From NCBI GenBank assembly GCA_001275005.1, contig JWZX01000898.1, forward strand, positions 1 through 20,466: DNA of 20,466 nucleotides, in the 5' to 3' direction. This document shows positions 8,160 to 16,731 of this stretch, piece by piece. The translations under genes and the position numbers were made by a program. Positions within the stretch are counted from its first letter, which is position 1, and every line of letters begins with the position of its first letter. This DNA is from Chrysochromulina tobinii (taxonomy: Eukaryota; Haptophyta; Prymnesiales; Chrysochromulinaceae). The notes below the pieces were generated by a model, which saw only the letters and a list, made by a program, of their open reading frames with translations, was not told where the DNA came from and searched no databases.

Positions 8160-10499
8160 ATGGCGCACAAGACCGACCGCGCAGCCGCCACCTCGACCGT
8201 AACCGCCTTCGCGGCTGCCGAGAGCGAAGCAGGCGACTGCTCCGACGTCGCGATCCTCCTCAGCCGACTGCAAGCGCGCGGCCCGCTAAAACGCGCGTAC
8301 GCTTTGTTGCGCGAGTCGCTCCCCGATGAGCTCTTGGGGCTCGGCGCTAGCCGAGTGCACGCGCTCGTGCTCAGTGCGTTGCAGTCACTGCTCGACGGGC
8401 CAGCACGAGAGGACAAAGAGGCGTGGCCTGGCTCGGGAGCTGCCGCCTATTGCTCGCTGCTGCTCGACGCGGCCTCCAAGTTGCACGCCAACGGCTCCGC
8501 AGCAGTGCTGCCTTCGCACCGTGAGCAGGCCGTCACGCTGTGTGCGCGGCACCCGCGCTTCGTGCGCAAGCTCCTTGCTGTCTACGGAGGAGGTGAGGAC
8601 GACCGAGCGCCGGCGCTGCTTGCGGCACAGACGTTGTGGGCACGCGGTGACGGCGCGGAGGTGGCGCAGCTCACCGCTTCCTTCGCGCTGCACGCCCACT
8701 TTGACGTGCGCGCTTTGCTCCGCTCCGCCCTAGACAGCACTCAGCCGCAGGCCGCCACGGCTCTTGCGAGTGCTTCGCCGGAGCATGCTCTGATGCTGCT
8801 CGAGGAGCTGTGCGAGCGCGGCGACGCGCGCCAGGCGCTGCGCGCCCTGCCCAAGCTCAACCTTACGCGTCGCACACTGCCGTTGACCACGCGCCGGCTG
8901 CTCCGTCGGGGCGTGCTCTCGCCTCGCCGCCGCTGGCTCGCGCGCTCGAGGCTGTGGGATCTCATTGACGCCTTCTACGCGGCGGCCGCGGCAGGCGTCG
9001 CCGAGGCCAGCAGCGCGCACGACGAGGAGGATGCGGCGCTCGACACGGCGCTCGACACGACGCTCGACACGGCGCTCGACACGGCGCTTGACAGCGCGGC
9101 GCAGGTGGAGCGGCTCGTGCTGCGGACGGTGCTACCAGCATGTGATTGGGTGGCGCTGGCCGCGGGCCTGAGCCTCGAGCTTGCAAAGGAAGGGCTGCGC
9201 ACCGTCGCCGTCCACGGCTGCTTACGTCATCAGATTGAGAGCGCACTGCCTCCCAAATTACGGCCAATTACGGCAGCAGAGCGCGCAGAGGCGAGGGCCT
9301 TGACGGAGGAACAGGTGGCCACTGGCGCCCCCTACGTGGCACTGGCGCCCGCACGCGACGGTGCCCGCGGCGGCGCGCCTCCGAGCTACTTTGGCCAACG
9401 GCTCGATCTCGCGCGGGTGATCGTGATCTCGGACGCCGCCGGAATGCGCTCCATGTACGCCGCCGTGCTGGCCGGCGCTGTGCCGGGCGCTGTGCCGGGC
9501 GCTGTGCCGGGCGCTGTGCCGGGCGCTGTGCCGGACGCAGTGGGGTCGCACGCCGGCGCCGGCGCGTCGCTCCCGGTGCGAGCCGGCGAGACGACCGCCG
9601 CCAGTGGCGGCCGAGCGGCAGGTGGCGCGAGCGACGCACTGGCTGTCTCTCGAGGCGTGCTCGGCATCGACATCGAATGGTTTGACGGCGAGGGCGGCTC
9701 GGGCGAGGGTGGCATGGTGCAGTGGGTGCAGCTCGCAGATGGGATGCGCATCTACCTGCTCGACGTGCCCGCGCTGCTGGGCACGGACGCATCGCGCGTG
9801 GCCTTTGCGGAGGGCTGGAGAGCTCTCATGAGCTGCCAAGGCCTGCTCAAGCTAGGCCTCGGGCTCAAGCAAGACCTGAGAAAGCTACGCAAGGCGCACG
9901 CAGTACTCGCGGCAGCTGGCGCCGACGAGCTTGAGCCGGCCGTTGAATTGGGTGCGCTCTGGAGCAAGCGGCGGGCCGCCAAGGCTAAGGTGGGCGGCGG
10001 TGGCGGCGGTGGCCGCGGTCGTGGCGGTGGCGGCGGTGGCGGCGATGGCGGCGATGGCGGCGACGGCGACAGCGATGGCGGCGGCGACGAAGGCGGCGAC
10101 GAAGGCCGCGACGACGGCGGTGGCGGGGCGGGGCGCAATAGTCCCGGCCTTTCCGCGCTGGTGCAGGAGACCTTCGGGAGCCCCCTCGACAAGTCGATGT
10201 GCCTTTCCAACTGGACACGTCGGCCGCTCACCCTCTCCCAGCTGCGCTACGCCGCTCTCGACGCCGAGTGTCTGGTGACCCTGTTTGCACACTGGGAGCG
10301 CCAACGTATTCTCGAGGGGACGCCGCCGCTTCTGCCCGCCTACCTGCCTCCTGCCCGCATGCGTGGCGTCACTTGCTGCGTCGTGTCGCTACAGGCCGTT
10401 GCTTCGGCGGCGGTGCGCATCGAGCTTGCAGTTGGTGCCAGCTTCGCGGCGCGCATGCTGGGCGCTGCCTCCGTGAGCGACTGCGCTACTTGTGGTTGA
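8160..10499 (+). CDS. DEDDy 3'-5' exonuclease, EXD3/Mut-7-like
   Basis: The product is 779 residues from the first in-frame ATG (8160); the frame is open upstream to a GTG at 7965 but that part overlaps repeat C. Residues 1-290 are helical and Leu/Ala-rich, like the N-terminal region of Mut-7/EXD3 proteins. The nuclease domain carries all DEDDy motifs: GIDIEW with Asp504 and Glu506 (Exo I), LGLGLKQDLRKL with Asp572 (Exo II), and LRYAALDAE with Tyr697 and Asp701 (Exo III). LSALVQETFG and SNWTRRPLTLSQ before Exo III are typical of the WRN/Mut-7 group. The family removes nucleotides from RNA or DNA 3' ends; Mut-7 acts in small-RNA silencing in worms. Three low-complexity inserts interrupt it: an LDTA repeat (293-312), a GAVP repeat (439-458) and a Gly/Asp run (about 611-657) inside the nuclease domain. 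The substrate here is unknown. Confidence 0.85.
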   Translation: MAHKTDRAAATSTVTAFAAAESEAGDCSDVAILLSRLQARGPLKRAYALLRESLPDELLGLGASRVHALVLSALQSLLDGPAREDKEAWPGSGAAAYCSLLLDAASKLHANGSAAVLPSHREQAVTLCARHPRFVRKLLAVYGGGEDDRAPALLAAQTLWARGDGAEVAQLTASFALHAHFDVRALLRSALDSTQPQAATALASASPEHALMLLEELCERGDARQALRALPKLNLTRRTLPLTTRRLLRRGVLSPRRRWLARSRLWDLIDAFYAAAAAGVAEASSAHDEEDAALDTALDTTLDTALDTALDSAAQVERLVLRTVLPACDWVALAAGLSLELAKEGLRTVAVHGCLRHQIESALPPKLRPITAAERAEARALTEEQVATGAPYVALAPARDGARGGAPPSYFGQRLDLARVIVISDAAGMRSMYAAVLAGAVPGAVPGAVPGAVPGAVPDAVGSHAGAGASLPVRAGETTAASGGRAAGGASDALAVSRGVLGIDIEWFDGEGGSGEGGMVQWVQLADGMRIYLLDVPALLGTDASRVAFAEGWRALMSCQGLLKLGLGLKQDLRKLRKAHAVLAAAGADELEPAVELGALWSKRRAAKAKVGGGGGGGRGRGGGGGGGDGGDGGDGDSDGGGDEGGDEGRDDGGGGAGRNSPGLSALVQETFGSPLDKSMCLSNWTRRPLTLSQLRYAALDAECLVTLFAHWERQRILEGTPPLLPAYLPPARMRGVTCCVVSLQAVASAAVRIELAVGASFAARMLGAASVSDCATCG
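9036..9095 (+). repeat. 12-base tandem repeat encoding LDTA
   Basis: Five tandem 12-base units close to GCGCTCGACACG keep the reading frame of the exonuclease and encode LDTALDTTLDTALDTALDS. Unit identity is high, so copy number is likely to vary between strains. Confidence 0.9.
9474..9533 (+). repeat. 12-base tandem repeat encoding GAVP
   Basis: Five identical units of GGCGCTGTGCCG encode (GAVP)5 in the linker between the helical region and the nuclease domain of the exonuclease. Perfect identity points to recent expansion. Confidence 0.95.
9988..10130 (+). repeat. GGC/GAC-rich low-complexity tract encoding Gly/Asp
   Basis: An imperfect GGCGGT/GGCGAC tract encodes a Gly-rich then Gly/Asp-rich loop. 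It falls between the Exo II and Exo III motifs of the nuclease domain and is probably a surface loop. Confidence 0.85.
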
Positions 10500-10759
10500 C
10501 GCTTGCGGTATAGAGCTCCTGTGTTCTGCCCGATGGAGCACCGATGGAGCACCGCGGTGTGAACAGCTCCGTTTCCGAGGTGCTCGTGCACTGCGCCGGC
10601 ACATGTGCTAAAAAAAGTATCGATAAACGGTATGGGCGTGAGTGTCGCAACAACTCGCCCCATGTTGGTTGTCATTGCCCCCTCACCCCGCGCGAGTCCG
10701 TGCGTCTGCCGGGCGTCGGGCTATTCTCGACAAAGAACCCAGCAACCCACCCATTATAC

Positions 10760-13700
10760 TTATGCACCGTCTTCGCCGTTCAACAACACGCCCGCATGCA
10801 GCCACGGAGGCTGCTTGCACGCCAGCAGCCGCTCAATCTCGCACTGCCAGTGCCATGCCGTGTCGGAGACGTCGCACGCCGCCGCGTACGCGTTGCGCCG
10901 CAGCGCGGCGTAGTGCTCGGGCTGCGCGTACAGCGCCAGCGCACGCTCGAGCGAGCTCATCAGTGCCGAGTGCGAGTGCCCTGAAAAGGTCAGTCCGGAG
11001 CCCTTACGGCTGCGCTCGTCGTAGTCGGCCACTCGCTCGCGGAGGCCGCCGGCGCGCGAGCAGACGAGCGGCGTGCCGGCTGCGAAGAACTCCTCGCGCA
11101 CGAGCCCCGAGGGTTCGAAGAGGGAAGGCATGAGCCCAAAGTCCGCCGCGATGCTTGCGAGCGCGCCGTCCTCGAAAAAGGTGGCTGGGTCGGCCCAAAA
11201 GTGGTCTGGGTACGTTGCCTGGAGCGAGGCCATTTGTGGGCCGATGAATAGGCTATCCAGGCAATCAATAGGCCCCATAGGCCATCAAGAGGCAATCAAG
11301 AGGCCATCAAGAGGCCATCAAGAGGCCACCCGTGGAGATCGCACCTGGAGTGTGGCCATTTGGTCCGCGCACCGACGAGCGTATGCGTCCGAGGGGTCTG
11401 CGTGGCCGCAGACACACAGCTGCAGCTGCCCACGCGCGGCTTGGAGGATGGCCGGCACGCAGTCGAGGAGCAGATGGATGCCCTTTTGGTATGAGATCCG
11501 CCCGAGGAAGAGGAGCAAAGGCACCGACGAGCGCACGCCAGATTCGCCAAAGCAGCGGCGCTGTAGCGTCGCCTTCGCGGCGGCATGGTCGCCATGCGCG
11601 GCCAGCTCGGCACGGCGCCGGCCGAGGGGCAGCCCCGAGGCGCATGCAATCGCTCCACCCGCCGCACGTAGCAGCGGCGCGTAGCTCGAGGATGCGAGGA
11701 GCTCGTCCCGATAGCTCGTCGAGACGGTCGCCCACGCACACGAGCAGAGGAGCGCGGCCCGAGTGAGCGAGATCGTGCCGAGATTGGGCTCCTGGCTGCC
11801 GCCCTTGCGACCCCCGCCCTCGTGCAGCAGACGGTGCGGCAGCTGGTGCAGCGCCGTCAGTTGCGTCGCCGGCGCATCCACCACCAACTTACCATCGTAC
11901 CCGGGCTCAAGGTTGTGGATGAGGTGCACGAAGAGCGCCGACTCGCCGAGCGCTCTCACCCCACTCGCCGCACTACCAGCCCAGCCCGGGTGTTGGGCGT
12001 AGGGCGCAGCGAGACCGGCCACCCAGTCGTTGGTCACGACTGCGTGCGGCAGCGGCTCTCCGCGCTCGCGCAGTCGGTCGAGCAGGAGCAGCGCGCCGCG
12101 CGCGAGCAGCGCGGCTGGGAGCAGTTTGCGCGCGGTACCACCTGTGGGGTCAGCAGAGGTCAGCAGAAGTCTTCAGAGGCCATCAGAAGTCCTCAGAGGC
12201 CATCAGAGGTCATCAGAGGCCATCAGAGGTCCTCAGAGGCCATCAGAGTTCCTCAGAGGTCACCTGTGGGGTAGGGCGCGCCAAAGCAAGCGCCATTCTC
12301 AAGGAGATGCACCGTCACTCCATGCTCCTGTATGGTGCGCACGCCCACGGACATGTGGGCGTGCCCGAGGGGAACTTGCAACGAGTACTCGAGGCGCATC
12401 GATGCCCAACGCGGCGCGTAGCACCGGTAGGCCGGCGCGATCACGCGTACGTGCGCGCCGCGCGCGGCGAGCGCGGCCGACAAGTGCGCGGTCATCGTGC
12501 CGAGCCCTCCGACGGATGCCCAGCGACCGAGTTCGGGGGTGATCAAGACGAGCCTCCGCGGCTGTGCCACCTCCACAAGCGCCCGGTGCAACCGTGCAAT
12601 TGGATCTCGGTGCAATCTCGGTGCAATTGGCGCGTTTGGGGCGGGCTGGAGGGGCGCAGCGGGTGTGGCGGGCGCGGCCGGCGGGCCTGCTGCGGCGGGC
12701 GGGCGCAGCGAGTCGCCGGCCGAGGCCGCATCCCCCGGCGCATCCCCCGAATGCCCACTGAGGACGCAATTGGGCGAGGCGGACGTTGGGTATGCGTCGT
12801 CGCTCGTCTTGACAACCGCTTGGTGTGCCTGCCATCGAGGGGTGGGGATTTCGGTCTGCGCGAGCCGACTCATTGCGCCGAGCGCACGCCGGATAGCCTG
12901 CGTCGCGCGCTGCGCGGCCTCCGCGGTCGTCAGAGCCTCGCATCTCGGTACGATCTCGGTACAATCTCCCGTGGCCGTGAGTGCCTCGGCAGCACGATCT
13001 CCCACACGATCTCCCACGCCGTCACGAGCGCCGTCGCGAGCGGTGTCCGACCCAAATATGTGAATCGGCTCGAGCGACTCGTCAGAGTGCTCTCCACCTC
13101 CAGCCCCAGCCCCAGCCCCAGCCCCAGCCCCTCCCACAGGCTCATGCAGCTCGTCAGAGTGCAGCGCACCTGCCTGGGCGGCCATATGCACTGCGGCTGA
13201 GAGCATGAGTGCTAACGGTGCCATCATCCCGTCCTCGATGGGCATGAGCGACGTGAGGAGCGCGAGCAGACGGTGGCCAGAGGCGTTCGCGTCCGCGGAC
13301 GCGCAGATGCGCTGCAGCGCCGTCGCCGCAGCATTGTGCTTCGCGTACGCACTCGGCCGTTGGCTCAGCCGACGGAGTGCACTGAGCAAGTGCGACCGGT
13401 AAGTCAGGTGCTTGGAGCAGTGCACGCGCAGGGCGACCAAGCCGTTGGCAGGCACACGTGCATGCAGCTGAGAGTGAGCCAGCTCTTGCCGAGAGAAGAC
13501 CTCGAGCGCAGGCTCCTCAGCCTGGCATCCGGACGACATGACGCCAGGAACTCTGGCCACGGCGCTGACGCTGCTCGTGGAGGTCAGCATGCGGTGGACG
13601 GCAACGAGCGCCTGGGGATCGTCATCGGCGCCATGGAGAGCTTCGGCGGAGACGTTGACTGCGACTGTCGTCGCAGCGCCGCTCAGATCGATCAGGATGA

Positions 13701-13902
13701 GCAGCGGAGATCCATCATCTCCACGCCTCCAGAAAGCGAGCGGCGGCTGCTCCTGCGGTTGCAACGGTTGCACGCTCAAAGTACGTAGCCCGTCGTGCGC
13801 TAGAAGCCGTCGCGCGTGCCCGCACGTGTCTGCCGACAAGTTGCAATGCTCGAGCAGGTGGCGCACGAGCACGACGAGGCCGTCGGGACGCTCCGCCGAC
13901 AT
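10760..13902 (-). CDS. GT5 alpha-glucan synthase, alpha-1,3-glucan synthase-like; three exons
   Basis: The exons, read on the minus strand, are 13902-12264, 12141-11345 and 11218-10760. Joined they give 965 codons, stop included, in one frame. Residues about 445 onward are a GT5 domain: LITPELGRWASVGGLG (the KxGGLG loop, with Ser in place of Lys), TNDWVAGL, LFLGRISYQKGIHLLL, then LMPSLFEPSGLVREEFF, GTPLVCSRAGGL and GSGLTF. The EFF and GSGxTF forms resemble fungal alpha-1,3-glucan synthases more than plant starch synthases. Such enzymes add glucose from a nucleotide sugar to an alpha-glucan. Residues about 50-160 (PPLAFWRRGDDGSPLLILID, then VPANGLVALRV) resemble the C-terminal beta-domain of GH13 amylases, which precedes GT5 in fungal enzymes. 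No GH13 barrel is visible, so the true 5' end may be elsewhere. Residues about 270-420 are low complexity. The product specificity is inference. Confidence 0.8.
11219..11344 (-). other. Intron 2 of the glucan synthase, built of 11-base repeats
   Basis: This 126-base GT-AG intron is in phase 0 with an in-frame stop. It contains tandem GGCCTCTTGAT units, closely related to the units of intron 1. The exon end CAAATGGCCACACTCCAG and the intron end CAAATGGCCTCGCTCCAG differ at only two positions. Splicing joins DQMATLQ to ATYPDHFW, which keeps the GT5 domain continuous up to LMPSLFEPSGL. The alternative acceptor at GATAG does not fit the reading frame with this donor. Confidence 0.8.
12142..12263 (-). 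other. Intron 1 of the glucan synthase, built of 10-base repeats
   Basis: This 122-base GT-AG intron is in phase 1 and its length is not a multiple of three; the exon frame meets a stop at 12253-12255 if it is retained. On the minus strand it starts GTGACCTCTGAGG and ends CTGACCCCACAG. It is almost wholly tandem variants of CCTCTGATGG and CCTCTGAGGA. The 12 bases ACCCCACAGGTG occur at both splice junctions. Splicing restores PYPT-GGTARKLL and leads to the conserved TNDWVAGL. Confidence 0.85.
13101..13130 (-). repeat. CAGCCC hexamer repeat encoding Gly-Ala
   Basis: Five CAGCCC units (plus strand) encode a Gly-Ala run in the low-complexity linker of the glucan synthase. Nearby, duplicated GATCTCCCAC and CTCGGTGCAAT words show that this linker grows by short tandem duplications. 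Confidence 0.9.
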
Positions 13903-13933
13903 GGGCGCTTTTGACGAAATTCCCGGGAGACGG

Positions 13934-14266
13934 TTACAGATTACAGATAAAACAAATCTTCACAACGCACTCTCTAAAACAGGTGTCCCCGGAAATCGAC
14001 TCGACAGGGTTGCACGACGTCTGACAAGCCAGCTCTTGGAAGGAGCCCGGTGCGCACTTGACGCACACGTCTCCTGCCGTGCGGTTGTTGTACGTGCCCG
14101 GAGCACACGGCACCGCCACGGCCGAGCCCACAGAGCACGACGTGCCGACCGGGTAGGCGATGCACTCGCTCAGGGAATTGAGGTAGCCGGTGAGAGTGAC
14201 AGAGTGGGAGCAGCTGTGAGCTGAGCACACGGTCTGGTTGGCGCTGGTGCCGCCCGGGCAGCAGGG
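13934..14266 (-). CDS. Cysteine-rich (ephrin-receptor/GCC2-GCC3-like) segment; possible exon or gene remnant
   Basis: This open segment encodes about fifteen cysteines in roughly 110 residues, including PCCPGGTSANQTVC, VPCAPGTYNNRTAGDVC and VKCAPGSFQ. The CxPGTYxN...C..C.PGxFQ pattern is that of extracellular ephrin-receptor-like or GCC2/GCC3 repeats. It has no convincing start codon and the frame is open up to a stop at 14300-14302, so it is probably an exon. One option is the C-terminal extension of the neighbouring GT31 gene through an 89-base intron (donor 14387, acceptor ending 14299), whose phases agree. Another is a remnant of a separate gene. It ends only about 30 bases before the glucan synthase ATG. 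Confidence 0.45.
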   Translation of the reverse strand, partial: PCCPGGTSANQTVCSAHSCSHSVTLTGYLNSLSECIAYPVGTSCSVGSAVAVPCAPGTYNNRTAGDVCVKCAPGSFQELACQTSCNPVESISGDTCFRECVVKICFICNL

Positions 14267-14343
14267 CTGGGGCGCGGACCTCGACGCACAGGTTCGAGCT
14301 CAGGAGCAAATCGGTTCTTTGTAGCGAAATGAGTGGCGGTGTG

Positions 14344-15726
14344 TCACAACGTCGCGCCGGACTGCCGGTGCCCGCAGAGGCGGTCACGGCACTCGCGGGC
14401 GAGCTCGCGCGTCTCTGCGGGTTTCCCACAGCAGCGCCAGCCGTCTCGCACAGCCACGCTTCCAGGCCATGTGACCCAGCCCATGTCCTCGCACGTCCGG
14501 CAAGTGCGGCGGGTGGGCTGGAAGGGCCCTGAGCTCATGCGCGCGGCAAAGGACCACGCACTGCTGTTGGGGTTCTTGAGATCGTGAAGGACAATCGAGC
14601 GATTGCTCATGTGGCCTCGCGTGTACGTGGGCCAAGGATGGTGCTGCACGAAGAGGGGCGAATCGACGATGTTCAGCGCCTCGTGCCGCGCGCGCAGCAC
14701 GTCACTCACCCAAAAGCCAAAGACGCTGTCCCCCATCGGAAAGCAAGCACTTCCGCGCATGCGAGAAGGGATCCGACCACCGCGTGCCTGCACGGTGCGC
14801 GCAATCTCCGTCTCGCGCAGCCGCTCGAGCCAGCGACGAGGGCGCGCATCCTCGACGAGTCGCTGCGCGAGGGCGCGCGAGACGCCGAAGCATGGGCCGT
14901 TCACCTGCGGAAAGGGTGGGCTCGGGTCGACAGCGCGCGAGGCGATGGAGAGGGCCGCCTGCTGACGCGTATGGTCCATGTCACTGAGGAGTGCCCGTTC
15001 ACGAAGTGGCACCACCAGCCGCGCGCATGCGGTCGACCAGCGCCGCACCAAGGAGGCGTTCCTCGTCGCGCCGAGCATCTGAAGCTTGAAGACCCTCGAG
15101 CTGATGTTCATCGAGTTGTGCTCCAAATCAGCCGCACAGCGATCGATTAGAAGCCGGAAACGCGCCGCTTGCCAATCTACCGGGTCCCAGCCCATGAAGC
15201 CGACGCCCGACGTGTCCATACTGAGATTATTGTAGTAGCTGCGCCAAGTGAGCAGGCCCCAGAGCGTCATGCCTGTGGCAGGCACGAGCTGCGACACGAG
15301 CCGAAGATCGGCCTCCAGATGCGCGAGCTGGATGTAATTGTCGTCGTCACCCGCGACGAGATACTGCGCGTTGGGGTACCGAGGGAGCGCGGCATCGAAG
15401 AACAAAAGGTACTTTCTCGCGCACTCGAGAAACCCTTCGCTCATGTTCACGAGGAGGAGGTCACCCTCACGGGCATGCTCTTCTTGGAGTGCACGATCAA
15501 GCGCACCGGTTGCGAGCTTGCTCTGAGGCGGCACAGCTGCCAGTACAAAGTGTAACGCCACTCGTGAGGAGGGCTCCTCCAGGAAGCGCCTCGAGAGCTC
15601 GCGGATCTTACGCCGCCTGGCCGCGCCTAATGAACTGCTACCCCGTTTGGGGCAGCACCGCACGTTGCTGTCGTAGGCGAGCGAGAGCAACCCCACGACG
15701 ACGAATGCGTCCTTGGGGCGAGGCAT
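14344..15726 (-). CDS. GT31-like (beta-galactosyl/hexosyltransferase-type) glycosyltransferase
   Basis: The product is 460 residues from the ATG at 15726. A short hydrophobic N-terminal stretch (AFVVVGLLSLAY, residues 7-18) could be a signal anchor, and six N-x-S sequons suggest a luminal Golgi or ER location. The core fits GT31: GDLLLVNMSEGFLECARKYLLFF, then YLVAGDDDNYIQLAHLEADL with the DDD metal/nucleotide-sugar motif at residues 127-129, then NGPCFGVSRALAQRLVED (acceptor-side GxxY/S-like motif) and GDSVFGFWVSDVLRA (matching the family EDVxxG region with GDS in place of EDV). The C-terminus is Cys-rich (CRTCEDMGW, RCCGKP, CRDRLCG). GT31 enzymes transfer Gal, GlcNAc or GalNAc to glycans; donor and acceptor are unknown here. 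The end may be altered if an intron joins it to the adjacent cysteine-rich segment. Confidence 0.7.
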   Translation of the reverse strand: MPRPKDAFVVVGLLSLAYDSNVRCCPKRGSSSLGAARRRKIRELSRRFLEEPSSRVALHFVLAAVPPQSKLATGALDRALQEEHAREGDLLLVNMSEGFLECARKYLLFFDAALPRYPNAQYLVAGDDDNYIQLAHLEADLRLVSQLVPATGMTLWGLLTWRSYYNNLSMDTSGVGFMGWDPVDWQAARFRLLIDRCAADLEHNSMNISSRVFKLQMLGATRNASLVRRWSTACARLVVPLRERALLSDMDHTRQQAALSIASRAVDPSPPFPQVNGPCFGVSRALAQRLVEDARPRRWLERLRETEIARTVQARGGRIPSRMRGSACFPMGDSVFGFWVSDVLRARHEALNIVDSPLFVQHHPWPTYTRGHMSNRSIVLHDLKNPNSSAWSFAARMSSGPFQPTRRTCRTCEDMGWVTWPGSVAVRDGWRCCGKPAETRELARECRDRLCGHRQSGATL

Positions 15727-16239
15727 GGTGTCTCAGTGCTCGGATAGACCTGCTGCAGTGGGTACTGGATCCGTCCGTCGCAGCCTCTCTTGAAAATCTC
15801 ACAGTCCTGCGGGGACGCCACGATTGATTGCACGCGACGCGCTTCGATCGAGCGAAGTGCTGTGGTCAACGTCGTCTAAAAAAAAAACCAGATGCATGCG
15901 TGTTACACGAGTTTTTCGAAATTACCACTGTCCAATCGTACGCACCCCCCCCGTCCACAGCCATACAACAACACGAGCAATGCGTGCGTACCCGCGGTTG
16001 CGGGAGGAATAGGTTGGCTCAACGGGGGGCGGCGGACGGGCTATTCGCAATCGAATGGTCGGTACCTTGTGTGTCGATTCAACTGACCCTTTCTCAATAC
16101 TCGTGCAAGGTCGTCTCTACTCTCGTGGGATGACGTGTCGCGCGGTATGGGCACAGGCGGTAGCCTCTCTCTCTGCATACGGGCCCAACATTACCTTCGA
16201 GAAAGAGGGCCCTTACATTGTGCTCACCACCACACCATG
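15727..16239. other. Intergenic region upstream of the GT31 gene
   Basis: No gene was recognised. It holds a hairpin at 15839-15860 and an A-run at 15879-15888. Short open frames here have no recognisable content. It is presumably the GT31 upstream region plus DNA flanking the ankyrin pseudogene. Confidence 0.5.
15839..15860. repeat. Short hairpin in the 5' flank of the GT31 gene
   Basis: GCGCTTCG (15839-15846) pairs with CGAAGTGC (15853-15860) through eight pairs, one a wobble, around a six-base loop. It lies 113 bases before the GT31 start on the transcribed strand. It may be incidental. Confidence 0.5.
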
Positions 16240-16731
16240 TTACCTCAGTAAATCACAGACAGCAGAATGTCCACCACGCTCCGCAAGTTTCAGAGCATTC
16301 CAGCCGCTGTAGAGACCAGAAAGCTGCTCCATGTTCCGGTCCGCCTTTGCCTCGAGTAGGACGAGAGCAACCTGCTCGTGGCCATTTTGGGCAGCGACCA
16401 TCAAGGCGGTCACGCCGTCGGACTTTGCCGTATTTGGGTCTGCCTTTGCCTCCAGCAGGACGGCCCACGACGAGGGCGTCCGCAGCAGCCAGCTTCCCCG
16501 CCTCGTGCGCCGCCTCGCGCGCCACGCCCTTGGCTGCCTCGAGCGCCTAGATCGAGCGCCGTGGGCAGCCACGCGGCAGGCAGCCCCTTGCGCACGAGCG
16601 TGGCGACCACGCGCAGCCGCCACGCCTCCTTGGCTGGCACGGCCGCCGCCTCGGCCGCCGGCAGCTGCGCCGCCTTGACGAACGCGTCGCCAAACGCCGC
16701 GCCACCCGCCTGCACGCCCATGAGAACGCGC
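16240..16731 (-). pseudogene. Truncated, frameshifted copy of the neighbouring ankyrin-repeat gene
   Basis: On the minus strand the first part (about 16731-16460) copies the 20115-19880 part of the large ankyrin gene (MGVQAGGAAFGDAFVKAAQL, WRLRVVATLVRKGLPAAWLP). A 13-base duplication near 16548 (GAGCGCC repeated around TAGATC) shifts the frame. At about 16456 the copy jumps directly to the last ankyrin repeats (VLLEAKADPNTAKSDGVTALM through GGHSAVCDLLR and a TAA), skipping about 1.4 kb present in the full gene, and again out of frame. With two frame breaks and the repeat array deleted, it cannot make the parental protein. Confidence 0.85.

Noticed and set aside
12142-12263. CRISPR-like array
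   Set aside because: The units are 10 bases, directly tandem and without unique spacers, and they lie inside a spliced intron of a eukaryotic gene.
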